Origin: Plantago ovata
Taxonomy: Eukaryota; Streptophyta; Magnoliopsida; Lamiales; Plantaginaceae
Reading direction: 5' to 3'
Assembly (NCBI GenBank): GCA_028274465.1
Contig: CM051455.1
Span: 75,564,489-75,628,488, forward strand
Length of the DNA: 64,000 nt
In this document: piece by piece, positions 1 through 11,555 of the stretch
How positions within the stretch are numbered: position 1 is the first letter of the stretch
How the letters are laid out: each line of letters opens with the position of its first letter
Notes under the pieces: generated by a model
Told to the model about the DNA's origin: nothing
Database searches by the model: none
What the model saw: only the letters and a program-made list of their open reading frames with translations
Translations under genes and position numbers: made by a program

Positions 1-312
1 GCTTCTGTATACACCAATTTTGTAGTTATGCCGGCGTCTGCACCTGGGACGGGGGATGTCATACTGTTAGGGCGAACGTTCTTGACTAAGCTACGCTCCG
101 TGATGAACATCTACCAAAGAACTTGCACTATTGAAGTGGATGGCAAGCAACACGTGTTGCAAGCCATATCTGATCCACCTGATCCGCCTGATATTTCTTA
201 CACTACTCACTACTGTGGTCTTGCAGCCTATGTTCTTTCTTATTCACAAGTTCGTGGCATGAAGAGGAGATCAATGAAGGGGAAGTCTAGTACCCGCAGA
301 AAGAAGAGTTAG
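1..312 (+). pseudogene. Retroviral-type aspartic protease C-terminal fragment (gag-pro of element A)
   Basis: The frame is open from the window edge to a TAG at 310-312. The segment V-I-L-L-G-R-T-F-L-T resembles the conserved V-V-L-L-G-R-P-F-M-A of the protease in element C's pol, followed by similar beta-strand spacing (C-T-I-E-V-D-G). The catalytic D-L/T-G-A motif would lie upstream, outside the window. After this region the ORF ends in a basic tail (K-G-K-S-S-T-R-R-K-K-S) and stops; no reverse transcriptase, RNase H or integrase follows. Element A therefore seems to carry gag-pro without the rest of pol, either as a deletion derivative or as a non-autonomous form. Family assignment is by comparison with C inside this window. 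Confidence 0.55.
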
Positions 313-2440
313 GCATAGACAGGAGTCGAGTCAAAGACATTAAACAATGGCGCTATCCGGGAGGCAACCCGGAGTTTTTATCGCTTTCTTTATCGCTTTC
401 TTTACCGCTTTATTGCATGCATTCATTCTTGAACAATTTGCTTTTCATATGTGAATTTGTTCATGTCTGTGTCGTATATGTTTATGTTTGAGTGAGATTT
501 TTCGTGTGGTTTTATGAGAAAATTGGTTTCGGGGATTAAAAACCGCGTTTTCTGTCGAAGATTTCGTCTCCCCGCATTAGGGAGTGGGGGGCGAATCGCC
601 CCGTATGGGGCGACTCGCCCCACACCAGGGGCGATTCGCCCCACGACTTCTGACGATTAAAAATGCGGATTTCCCTTCTTTATCTCATTTTCTTCATATC
701 TTCATCATTCCCCCTCCCCAAAAAACCGAAAATCGCAATTTTACTTTCAAAACCTCATAACTTCTTCATTTCTTCACCAAATTTAGTGTTCTATAGCTTC
801 AATCGAAGCCTATTACATGATCTATCTTTTCATCCGAACAGATTTCTCCCTAAAGCATTAGTTTTTCAGATCTGAGGTATCTTCTTATGAACCCTAATTT
901 TTCAAATTTGGGGGTTTTCTAATTTGAGCTTCAATTATGATTATATGATGCATGGGTAGTTTGTTTTTGTGATTAGAAGCGTTATTTACTATCAATTGCA
1001 TGCTCAATTATGCTTGGATTGTTGATTTGGGAATTTTGCTACTAGATGATATATCTTGTTATGCAATATATCTTTATCTTTGATTTCTTGCATATGATTG
1101 TGTTTATTGATGGAATGATGGTGGATTTGATGATAAAATACTTAATTGTTGAGTATGAGTATTTATGATGCTAGAATTTTTCGCTACTATGGTATGAATT
1201 GAGCCTAGCTATTTAGGTTATTTGTTGTCTAGCAAGACAATAATGTGATGTATTGCATGTAGTAGTTACATTGGTATGTTGCATGTTGAAGAAGATAGGC
1301 TTGACATAAAGGTTTTGGGGAGCTCGATTGTTGATTTTATCACTTATGAGTTTCGTTCTTACACTAGCATATGCATGAGTCAGTTTTGTGTCATACAAGG
1401 TACTAACTGTTGTTTGTAGGAACCATGCCAAGGGAAAGGAGCATTCCCGCATGATTACTATATAGTATTGGAGAGGGATCGATTACAACCATGTCAAGAA
1501 GAGTGACCTCGTTAGATGTGCGTTCGAGCCACGGGGTCTTGTAGCAACGTCGCGGATTATCCAAGAGGAGGAGCTAGAGTACACCTGGAGTAAGGACTCC
1601 TATGCCTATTCATGCACCACCGAAGGGACAAAAACCATTATTACGTCGGCAACCCATCACAAGGACTGCAAAGTTCGAGTGAACTGGAAGGCACCGGGAC
1701 AATCTTGCCGCGACGGATTCAATCTTGAGTTCGCAATTGCTAGAAGGTTCCGAAGCGCTAGCTTGGTTCCAAAACATAATGACATGGGTGCCCAACCCCT
1801 CGTTGGGGTGCCTCTTGCCTGCCTCTAAAGGGAGCATCATATAGACATTGGGGACATCAACCGTAGAGAATGTGGTCGACATTGGAACAAATGGTAGAAG
1901 ACTTCTGAGTATCCGAGCAGCTTACTATAACCACCTCGAGGTGTGAAACGTTGGAGAGGGAGGCTCTGATACCACTGCTCTTTCCCCTTCAACAATTCAC
2001 AGCCTATTGGAGGGCTACAGGATGGAGGAATCCATAACAGCGGCGGCTAATCTTGAGGATTCTATTCGACAATGCAACTCTACCGGTGACAATGGTGAAG
2101 ACAGTAGTGACAATGAAGGCCATACGGACAATGATGATACAGATAGAGGAGTTGTTCCTATCCGGCCTATAAATGGAGCTACCGCACCTACCAGAAGACT
2201 TGATGATCACCTATAAGGCTCCCAGAGCAGTCCCAATAACTCACAAACAGCATATTCAGCCGACCGAGGCCAAACCATGCGGTAACATCTAGTATGACAT
2301 CTTATTTCCTCATTTTCTTATTGCTAGGGACTAGCGTTAATTTCATGAGGGGGGATGGGATTTAAGTGATCTAGTGTTGGTAGTTTGGAGCTTGGTATTG
2401 GTAGGATGAGTATAGTACCTTGCATGTTTTACCCGTCTGC
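313..2440 (+). other. Decayed internal region of element A, no intact gene
   Basis: Just after the stop is a short segment with a GGGAGGCAACCC run (about 359-371), a configuration often seen downstream of pol in plant gypsy elements. At about 588-643 lie three GGGCGA-N-TCGCCC palindromes like those of the LTRs. A small open stretch at 663-875 is T/C rich and probably not a gene. About 1500-1830 reads as a broken coding segment on the plus strand with stops, possibly a remnant of the third (env-like) ORF that some Athila elements carry, but I cannot match it. An acidic open frame at 2007-2216 may belong to the same remnant. At about 2324-2337 a GCTAG/CTAGC stem is present. Confidence 0.4.
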
Positions 2441-3786
2441 ATTTGCATTTGCACGTTTACTGCTTTCTTAGTTTTTTAGGTTGCATTCACTACATCCATC
2501 CTAGGATAGTCTTGCATGTTTTATATGGAGTTTATTGCCGAATTTTTTGAACTTTTTTATTGGGTAGATCAACTAACTATGCCATTAATCATATGATTCA
2601 TCTCTATGAATTTGTTTGAGGTTTTTCTCGCTTGGCTTATCACATTTATGTATTGCACTTAGTTAAGCCTGGTACTCTCGACATCACTTAGTGGTGTTTT
2701 CTCTACTGCGGTTCACGAAGGCCTTTATAATAGGATGATGCATGTTAGGGTCTTATGGTTGTTTTCCCGAGTAATTATGTACCTAAGAGGCAACAAGTCT
2801 TCACCACGCTTTGAGATTGCTAAATGCCTAGGAAGGAGGTAGTGTGAGGTTGTGTGACCCTTTGTTTGCAACCTATTCTTTCGAATAGGTTTGGGGAGGG
2901 GGTTACACCTTCATTAGACTTGTTTCATTTTTCATTTCCGTATTGTGAGTTTATTTTTCCTTTTCCGTAAATTTTGTACTCCAACCTATTCTCTCGAATA
3001 GGTTTGGGGAAGTCGTGTGGGTCATTTTGTTTCTCTTTTTGTTGTGCTACTGCTGGCTAAAAAAATCGAAAAAAAAGAACAATTCTAGGAAAAAAGAAAA
3101 GAAAAAGAAAAAAAGGGAAACTGGAAAGGAAAAAAGAAAAAAAAGAGAAAAGACCCCAAAAAAAACAAAGAAGGGTGCAAAAAGAAAGTCAAATAGCAGT
3201 TTAGCAAAGTGTTGTGTCTTATTTTCCAATTCTTGAGATGTTCGTAATCATGTTGTAATTTTCTATTTTTTATCTTTTGTTTTAAGTGTCATCTGTTCTA
3301 GACCACCCTCGTCCTGCCATTCAGGAAGTGGTGAATAACTTAAGTCTTTACTTGAGAGATGGGTAGAATAGGGGAGTGTTATCTTTTATAGGGAACCCTC
3401 CTTCGTTTGATGAGAGTCAGTACTGGTTCGACCTCTTTGAGGGACAGTCTTAAACTTGGTGAACAGCAGTAAGTCCTCAGTTTCATAGGCACGGGAGAAC
3501 CATTCGTATCTTAGCATGCTTCATTACGTCGTCACTGACTAGGTCCAGGTAGAGAATGTTACGAGAGACTATCCTGTCTTGACATAAGTGCTTATGTGGA
3601 TGTGTATGAGTCAATCGAGGTATTCTTCAACCTATATTCATGCTTTGATTTATATGTTTTTTGATAGATTCGGTAGATTAGTTCATTTTATTTGGCATGA
3701 GACTCCATTTTGTGACTTGCATTGTTTTTTGCATTAGAGTCTAGCTTAGTTGCTTGAGGACAAACAAAGGTTCGGTTTGGGGAGTT
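2440..3786 (+). other. 3' non-coding domain of element A with two hairpins and a purine tract
   Basis: This stretch is collinear with 41220-42571 of element C and, reversed, with 52016-53400 of F and 62902-64000 of G. It holds two 22-base hairpins (2870-2891 and 2983-3004; 9-bp stems AACCTATTC with GAATAGGTT). Each hairpin overlaps a GGTTTGGGGAGG-like motif (2888-2899, 3001-3012). A nearly pure A/G tract follows (about 3057-3185). The real polypurine tract is 3774-3784, directly before the LTR. The lysine-rich frame over the purine tract is a composition artefact. No gene is seen. Confidence 0.7.
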
Positions 3787-5056
3787 TGATGAATGTGTAT
3801 TTTACACTTTCATTTGAGTCTTTTTCACCTATTTTAGCTATCCTCTATGTTAATTTAGCTATATTTTAGTTCATTTTATTAGAATAGTGTCACCTTTCCC
3901 TTTAGTTTTTATTTTACAGGTTTTGGTTGAAAAACGAAGATTTCCGGGCAATTATATTGAAGTTGAAAAGGAATTGGTGTTCCAGAAGCCTATTTGGAGT
4001 ATCTGAAGGTTTCCGGATAGGATTTGGAGTCTAGGGGTCGAATCTGGAGGTTAGAACGCCCCTAGAAGTCAGAAACCGAGTCCAAAAAGGGGAAGAAATC
4101 CAAAAACGCGTCGAAGACGCGGAAAATCCCAAAAAATATTCCCGGGCGAATCGCCCGGGACGTGGGGCGAATCGCCCCACAGTATTTCGAAGCCTATATA
4201 TAGTTGCTCAATTTTCTCCGAATTTCATACTTTTCCAGACCATTTCTCTGTAGTTTTAGGTAGGAACTTCCCAGAGCCTGTTCTGGGGGTTCGTAGCTTA
4301 GGAGGTACTTTTTCATAGCAGTTTGGAGCTTGTAAGATCGCGATTCTTCGGAGACTGACAACCTTCGGTAACCTTTTATCTTACAGTTTTTCAACTTATT
4401 TTTATATATCTTTCATCATGTTTTCATTCATTCGTGGTATGATTTCTGTTGATTGCATGACAACTATGAGTAGCTAAACTTATCGTTGGTGATAGTATGT
4501 GAATTCTTAGCGAAGGGTTGATAATTATGCTAATGGCTATATCGCGCATTATACTCCGTGTTATTGCTTTATTTCGTTGATCAAGCACAACCTATATCTT
4601 CGTATGTTGATTAGTTATTATGCACAATCTGGACCCTCGTCGACCTATGCATATCTATATCTTCGTAGTGTTGAATAATTACAGAACACAATTGGACAGT
4701 AGAGCTTGACTTGTCAGAATCTTTATCTTCGTAGTGCTTAATAATTACAACAGGACAATTGATTGATCAAAGATCTTCATGCAAAACCGAGGAATTTACG
4801 CATGATTATTAACCCGTTATGCTTTGAAGGACCATACTATCACCAATCTCCATTATCTGTTAGAAAAACCTTTGCTATACCGTCTGCTGTTTTTATATTC
4901 TAAATTAGATTTGATAAAGCTAGTTATAGTCCCTAGAGATCAACACTCGAGATCATTCTACTGCTACACTATGGTTTTCGTTGTAGTTGTGAATTGCCTA
5001 TGGCTAAATAACAAATTTATTTGATTGATTCGAGTCCGACAAACTCCCGTTCATCA
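3787..5056 (+). repeat. 3' LTR of element A (1270 bp)
   Basis: Starts TGATGAATG and ends CGTTCATCA, forming the terminal inverted repeat typical of this family. Two 19-bp palindromes (4141-4159 and 4162-4180) lie directly upstream of a CTATATATAG TATA box at 4194-4203. The U5 side contains three imperfect copies of an ATCTTCGTA...AATAATTAC unit (about 4598-4770). It aligns along its length with the LTRs of element C. Confidence 0.88.
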
Positions 5057-7791
5057 GTGTTCGTGCCACTCGCTGCTTAGAGCTCATACATACCGATGTA
5101 TGTGGACCTTTTAAAGTCCATGCGCGTGGGGGTTATCCTTACTTCGTTACCTTTACTGACGATTTCTCAAGGTATGGATATATTTATCTTATGAAGAATA
5201 AATCCGAGACCTTTGGGAAATTCAAGGAGTTTAGGAATGAAGTCGAGAATGAATTGAACCTAAGGATAGTCACTCTTCGATCAGATCGAGGAGGTGAATA
5301 CCTTAGTGAATAATTTATCGACTACTTGAAGGAAAATGGAATTCAATCGCAATGGACTCCTCCTGGAACACCACAGTTAAATGGTGTGTCTGAGAGGAGG
5401 AATCGAACCCTGTTAGACATGGTAAGATCAATGATTGGATTCTCGACTCTTCCAAAATATCTGTGGGGATATGCACTACAAACTGCAATCTACATTCTGA
5501 ACCGTGTACCATCTAAATCAGCGGAGAAAACTCCTTATGAGTTATGGAAGGGAAAGAAGCCCTCACTGGGCTATCTTAGACCTTGGGGCTGTCCTGCGAT
5601 AGTCAAACTGATGCTCACTGATATGTTAGATACCAAGGGTGTCAAAGTATATTTCATAGGCTATCCTCGTCAGACGAGAGGCTATGAATTCTATCATGCT
5701 GAAGATCACAAGGTGATCGTATCTAGAAACGTGAAGTTTTTAGAAGCTGAATACCTCGAAGAAGAGAGGTTAGATGACATGATAGAACTTGAAGAAATTC
5801 AAGACTTTGACACGCGCGAACATGAGGTCTCTAAATCTTCTGATTTGGACTCAAGTTCAGTGGGAGCTTTCGAAGCAGACAAGGGTGATGATATGACACT
5901 TGCTAGGCATGTCATAGTCAGTGGGAGTCCTGTGATTAGATCAACAGTTGAAACCACACCAACAGAACCCGTTGTCAACCAACCTGTGCAACAAGTTGCA
6001 CAAGAGCAGCCTCCCGCAAGGGAACAGGGTCGCGCCCAGCGACCAGCTGCATCAGTACCCACTGATAATGTTCGTGTTACACGAAGCCAGAAAAGAAAAG
6101 CACCAGAACAAGTCGAGCTCCGTAGGTCGGAGAGGATCCTAAAAGGACCTCAGAAGCAAAGCCTTATGATAGAAGACATCAGTGAACTTGATATTGGTTT
6201 ATCAGATAGGGAAGATCCCGAGACCTACAAAGAGGCAATAATTGATATTGACTCAGACAAATGGCAAGAGGCCATGGAATTAGAAATGGATTCAATGTAC
6301 CAGAACCAAGTTTGAAACTTGGTAGACTTTCCCCAAGGGGTTAGACCTATTGGGTGCAAATGGGTCTTTAAACGAAAGACAGATGCCGATGGCAAGGTAC
6401 AAACGCACAAAGCTAGGCTTGTGGCGAAAGGCTACACACAAAGGTATGGCATCGATTACGATGAAACCTTTTCACCGGTAGCAAAATTGAAGTCCATTCG
6501 AATTCTACTTGCGATAGCTGCCTACTATGATTATGAGATCTGGCAGATGGATGTAAAGACTGCCTTCCTCAATGGCAACCTTGAGGAAGAGGTCTATATG
6601 GTACAACCGGAAGGTTTTATTAGTAAAACCAGGCCAACTGCTGTATGAAAATTACAAAGATCCATCTATGGGCTAAAGCAAGCGTCAAGGAGCTGGAATA
6701 TCCGCTTTGATGAAGCTGTCAAATCGTTTGACTTCATCAGAAGCAAGGAAGATCCCTGTGTCTACGCTAGACACAACGACAAAGGAGTCGTTTTCATGAT
6801 CATTTATGTAGATGACATTTTGATCATGGGAAACAATGTCTCTATGCTAGAAGAGACTAAAGTTTGGTTATCAAGTACCTTCTCGATAAAGGACTTGGGT
6901 GAAGCGAACTACATCCTAGGGATCAAGATCTTTAGAGATAGATCCAAGAGGATGTTAGGAATGACACAGTCCACCTACATCGACAAAATACTGAAGCGTT
7001 ATAAGATGGACGACTCAAAGAGAGGCTTTCTCCAAGCTAGGCATGGGATTGTCTTATCAGTTAAGGATGGTCCTAAAACTGATGAAGAAAGAAATGCAAT
7101 GAGTCGTGTGCCCTAAGCTTCGGCAGTAGGGCCTATAATGTATGCAATGAATTGCACAAGGCCCGATGTGGCATATGCGCTTAGTGTCACTTGTCGACAC
7201 CAACAGAATCCAGGAGTACCTCACTAGACTGCTGTAAAGAACATTCTTAAGTACCTTCGACGGACTAAAGAGATGTTCTTGGTGTTTGGTGGAGAACCAG
7301 AATTAAAGATGTCTGGGTATGTCGACGCTAGATTTGAATCAGATCCTGATGACTTTAAGTCACAGACAGGATACGTATTCAAATTTAACGGAGGAGCTGT
7401 CTGTTGGAAGAGTTCTAAGCAAGCCACGGTTGCTGACTCATCCACAGAAGCCGAGTACATTGCTGCATCAGAAGCATCGAAAGAAGCTGTTTGGATTTCA
7501 GAGTTCTTGAAGGAATTGAGGGTTGTTCCTGCTCCTAGTCCAATAACGATTTATTGTGACAATACGGGTGCCGTCGCTCAAGCTAGGGAGCCTAGATCTA
7601 CAAACAAGAACAAACATGTACTTAGAAAATATCACGTTATACGTGAGATTATAGATAGAGGAGAAGTTAGTATAGAACGTGTCTCTACCACGGACAACGT
7701 GGCAGATCCTTTCACCAAGGTCTTATCAGTGGAAGTCCACTTAAGACATTATGCTAATCTGGGTATTAGGCATAAAGGTGACTGGCTCTAG
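5057..7791 (+). pseudogene. pol: Copia pol pseudogene: integrase core, reverse transcriptase, RNase H (element E)
   Basis: Domain order is integrase, RT, RNase H, which is diagnostic of Ty1/copia. Visible integrase motifs are H-T-D-V-C-G-P-F (first Asp), L-R-S-D-R-G-G-E-Y (second Asp) and [10 protein letters not shown] (Glu). The RT has Q-M-D-V-K-T-A-F-L-N-G and the catalytic Y-V-D-D at about 6805. RNase H has A-D-S-S-T-E-A-E-Y and ends at a TAG at 7789-7791. At least five in-frame stops break it: near 5310, at 6313-6315, near 6646, near 7114 and near 7225. Two of these (the expected Trp near 6314 and near 7225) fit G-to-A change of a Trp codon. The zinc-binding HHCC region is absent because A sits directly upstream. 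Not functional. Confidence 0.88.
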
Positions 7792-7805
7792 TCCAAGTGG
7801 GAGAT

Positions 7806-9873
7806 TGATAGTGTATATGTCCTAGAGACAGTCCTTACTAAGGGCATAGTGCCCTTATAGAGGGCATATATGTACTATTACACAGGTCAACGTAATATAA
7901 TATATGTTTGTTGCATTTTACTACTGAGTATCGCTTTCATATTTATATTACACGAGGCATGCAGCATGTCATATCTCTATTACTGTCTGTATTGATATTA
8001 AACATGTCCCCTCGGATAGATAACCGATCACACAGATAGTGGGAGCTATGTGAGTTATCATCTATCCCAAAATCTCCCTAGTCGAGGTTCATCTCGGATG
8101 TAGGGGTCTGAATGAACCAGACGAGACTAGTATGCGTGGAGGTTATACTTGTTGCAGCAAGTATGAGCCGATCCCACGGCCACGGAACGGATTGTTGGAC
8201 AATCGAGAAACATTCCCATAACTGCGCATAGTTGTTCAAAGAAGGATTATCGAACAATGGAAGTACCCACCGGACACTCCCATCGATGTATACTCTACAC
8301 CGAAGTGTCTATGGGAACCGGTAAGTTGTCGAAGTGATGCCAGTCGTCCTTTGTACTTACAGAACTTTATCATCACATTTGTTGCTCCATATCCTTGGTG
8401 GACCCGTCGATGTCAGCTTTGAATAAGCAGCTGACCTAAGACACGATCCAGGATTATGGCTACATACAAATGGGGATGATAAGTGATTCTAAGGATTCAT
8501 CTCTCAAGTGTAGCACAGGAGAGCACTGCTCATAGTCTGCATAGTTGTGTTGGTAAAGTCACTGGCCAGTGCAAATGATATATTATGACGGTCATAAGTA
8601 TATCTTAACCAAGCAACTCCCTGAGACGCCCGTGGATGTATAATTGGGACAGACACTTCATCGATCCTAGATACATTCGAGCAAGTCAGATGAAGGGACG
8701 TTACCATCGCTGCGTTGAGCGCAACTGGCTTCGCAACGAAAGGGTTAGCTTTGAGAAACCTCTCAAACGTCCTCACGTATTAATATTGCAAATGGAACCG
8801 TCTAGGAATTCCATGTTGCCTAGTCTAGGACTTGCTGAATACGATGAGGCCCTATGGGTCACACTATGTGGTGATTCAGCTTATCAGAATATCCTTGAAG
8901 ATGGAATCACAATTAATTTGGAATTAATTGTGATTGTTGGATTATAATTGATTTGGAATTAATTATAGTATTTGGTGGCTCAATTAATGATTTGGAATTA
9001 TTAATTGAATTGGCTAATTAATTGTATTTTATGTAAATACAATTAAAGATTATATTTTGGAAATATAATAGAGGTTTGATTTGAAAGGATATGTTAATTT
9101 AGAATTAACATATGCACATGGTAAAATCTACTTGGAGTTTGAATTGCCTTAGAACTATAAGTGGGTCCCAAAATTGGGACCCACCTCCCGTAGGACAGAG
9201 CGCGCGCGCCCGTGGCTGGGTAGGGGAAGGAGTTCGACTCCTTCCTCTATTAGAAGTCGAAGGGATAAGTTAGATTTTCCTGATTGAGTTTTAATTTGAT
9301 TGGGAATGAATCTAGACTTGATATTGGTTTCCTTGTGCGATAAGAATTAGATTCTTATTCCTTTACGAAGTCTAATTGCTTATGCTTTAGGCTTCTATTG
9401 ACTACTATATATAGTAGACTATTGGAGAGCTTTTGACATAGACTTTCACAGTTATTCTACCCAGTTTTCTTAGAGAAAATAAAAAGCTCTCCCCTCCTCT
9501 ATATAGCCTCCACGCGCGCCACCTCACCGGAGGAATCGCCGCCCCATCTTCTTGGTCACACAAAGAATATCCTAGCATTATTCCGATAGGCTGTTCATCC
9601 GGGGATACCAAGGTTGAGGTTCTAGGAGCTGGAAATTAACTCTTATTGTCTTGCAAATATACAGAGTATTGTAGATATCTTCGACTTCGACGAAGGAGAA
9701 GATACACCGGAATATTACGAAGACTTGGAAGCTGCTTTGGAAGTAAGGTTAGTCTTCTAATTGACGTGTTTATATATATACGACATATGCATAATCAATT
9801 AATCTGTATGTTAAGAAAATTTTTGAAATTCCGCTGCGTACCCTAGTGGTAACTCTGACCATATTTTCTTACA
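7806..9873 (+). repeat. 3' LTR of element E (about 2.07 kb)
   Basis: Begins TGATAGTGTATATGTCC directly after the purine-rich AAGTGGGAGAT tract (about 7795-7805), the usual copia PPT/LTR junction. It carries an AT-rich block of AATTAATTG-like repeats (8905-9060) and a TATA-box-like CTATATATAG at about 9407. Small open frames inside it are not credible genes. Its 3' end is uncertain by about ten bases (9873-9882). Confidence 0.7.
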
Positions 9874-9882
9874 ATGCTCACA

Positions 9883-11246
9883 CTAAGCAACCTTCTTGAT
9901 GGTGATTTCAACAGGAAGATCACCCACCAAGGTAGTGGACATAGACTTTTCAGTGTTGCTAGGCAAATTCCCTTGCTCCCTACTTGCCCCGCGGTCAATC
10001 AACTCTTGCATCTTTTGATGGGCAAGCCTAGTGCTCTCTTCCAATCGATCAAACCTTGCCCTAGTCTTCTCAGAATCTTCTTCATAACGCTTAAGAAAAC
10101 TTTGGGTGTGATCAACCATTTTTTGCAAGTTCTCCATCAGTAGAGCTGTCTTCGACTTCGGTTGCTCTTTGGGAGCGGGATTTTGCAGTGATCATTACCA
10201 TAGTTAAGCCTACTACGGTCTTGGTTAGGGCCATAAGTTTGGCTAGCCGGTGCATATCCTTGATTGTTTCGGAACCCTCTTCTCCAAAATCCACCTCGAG
10301 GATTCCTACCGTCTTGTCCGTAGCTAGCTTCTTGAGTACCAAATTCTGTAGCAAAGGCTTCCTCTTCGCCTCCTTGAACCCAATTGCCATCATCATATGC
10401 AAGCTCTGATCTACACATATGAGCTCCATGCCCATAGTTCTTGCATATTCGGCAAATTTCGTTCGACATAGCTGTTCCTGCGGAGTTCTTGAGGACTTGT
10501 TTCAACTCGTTGGTAAAGCACTCGAATTGATCCCCATTCCCCCCATACATAGGGGCTTCCTGAGTAGGTTGAGCTTCAGGTCCACGTCTCCTAACCATTG
10601 CTCTTGGATCCTTGAATTGCGAACCCTTAGCAAGCCTTTCGAAAACCACGTAGACGGCTTCCGCAGTTTCCTCCCAAATATTTCCACGGCATTGGAAATC
10701 CACCACTTGTTGGTTCTCAAAGGTCAGTCCATTATAGAAGTGTTTGACAAGATCCGAAAGCTCAAAACCATGGTGAGGGCACTTGTTCATGAGGTCTTGG
10801 AACCTCTCAAACGCGGTGTAGATGGTCTCATCATAGTCTTGTTTGAACCCAGTGATTTGCGCCTTAAGCGCGGTAGTCAAGGTGTGAGGGAAGTATTTCT
10901 CCATGAATGTTGAAAAAACCTTTTCCCAAGTGTCCAGCGAACCCGCCGGTAGAGAACTCAACCATGACTTGGCTCTGTCGCCAAGCCCCATAGCAAAAAC
11001 CTTCATCCTCAACTCATCCGTTGTTATTTCAGCTCCGGGTCGTGGGAGTTGGTTGACGAAATCATCGATATCGTGCAAGTACCCCATCACATCTTCCCTT
11101 GCTAAGCCATAGAACCTCGGAAGTTGTTGTAACGTGTGGTTCTTGATTTCCAGATATCGAGTTGCAGACGAAAGAACAATCGCTGGTCCCCTCATACGAT
11201 CCTTGGAGGGTTGAACCCATGCTTTCAGTGGTCTAGCTTCTGCCAT
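9883..11246 (-). pseudogene. gag: gag of element B (capsid plus CCHC zinc knuckle), frameshifted
   Basis: The first frame runs 11246 to 10137 (369 codons) from an ATG about 290 bp downstream of the PBS. It has the plant gypsy retrotransposon gag core (L-P-x-F-Y-G near residue 43, a W-L-S-S-L-P-A-G-S-L-x-T-W block near 93, F-x-x-L-M-x-x-C-P-H near 150). A zinc knuckle C-R-I-C-K-N-Y-G-H-G-A-H-M-C (CX2CX4HX4C) follows near residue 265. Near 10150-10190 the frame is lost. The likely continuation (coiled-coil-like, E-N-L-Q-K-M-V-D-H onward) is open in another frame at 10137-9883. The remainder of gag and all of pol are missing because of element E. Structural protein of the virus-like particle in the intact family; here not functional. 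Confidence 0.82.
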
Positions 11247-11534
11247 TAAGACGATTTCCTTAAAAAGACTGTGTAGAGATTCAGAGAAATCGGTATCCTC
11301 TATTTCCTCTAGTTCACGTCGTCGAAGTAGTCACCTTCTTTGGTGGTAGACTCTGTCGATTTCAGCGATTGATTCAGCAAGCGGTGTTCCCCTAGATCGT
11401 GTACTTCGCATACACTATCTGTAACAAGCTAAGAAAGGAGTATCAGAGAGATCAAATAGAAGAAATAAAAACTACTAAAACTAGGAATTGAATGCTGAAA
11501 ATATATAAAAGCTAAACAGAAAAAAGGAGTATAG

Positions 11535-11552
11535 TCCCCGGCAACGGTGCCA
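11535..11552 (-). promoter_or_regulatory. Primer binding site of element B
   Basis: On the minus strand TGGCACCGTTGCCGGGGA, one base different from element C's PBS, three bases from the LTR edge at 11556. This is the tRNA-Asp-type PBS used by Athila/Calypso-group elements. Confidence 0.85.
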
Positions 11553-11555
11553 ATG

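Larger units (their letters stand above)
1..5056 (+). mobile_element. Element A: 3' portion of an Athila-like Ty3/gypsy retrotransposon
   Basis: The left part lies outside the window. What remains is a protease-like fragment (1-312), about 2.1 kb of decayed internal DNA, a 3' non-coding domain shared with elements C, F and G (about 2440-3786), a polypurine tract (3774-3784) and a complete LTR (3787-5056). The base after the LTR resumes the integrase reading frame of copia element E, so A inserted into E. The other half of E and A's 5' LTR must lie left of the window; the target duplication should be GTGTT (5057-5061), but only one side is visible. Assignment to the Athila group rests on LTR similarity to C, which has a recognisable Athila pol. 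Confidence 0.8.
5057..9873 (+). mobile_element. Element E: 3' portion of a Ty1/copia retrotransposon
   Basis: Contains the integrase core onward, reverse transcriptase, RNase H, a purine-rich tract and a 3' LTR. The 5' part has been displaced leftwards out of the window by the insertion of A into the integrase. E itself lies inside the gag of element B, which resumes on the minus strand at about 9883. The right boundary is placed at 9873 (ends CTTACA), but 9882 (ends CACA) is also possible. The reverse transcriptase is of the common plant copia type (Tork/TAR-like by eye; lineage not certain). Confidence 0.75.

Noticed and set aside
663..875. Small ORF with hydrophobic start in element A
   Set aside because: T/C-rich low-complexity DNA in decayed internal sequence; no supporting homology visible.
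1967..1980. Reverse complement of the copia primer binding site (GCTCTGATACCA) and a similar word at 60342
   Set aside because: No LTR terminus (TG) follows at the required distance and no copia internal sequence lies beside either; probably chance or a relic that cannot be supported.
3015..3236. Lysine-rich frame (and Phe-rich frame on the other strand), repeated at 41744-42137 and 63381-63759
   Set aside because: Produced by the purine-only tract of the retroelement 3' domain; no conserved residues between copies other than composition.
8504..8947. Open frames on both strands inside the element E LTR
   Set aside because: Located in LTR sequence, overlapping on both strands, with no recognisable domains.
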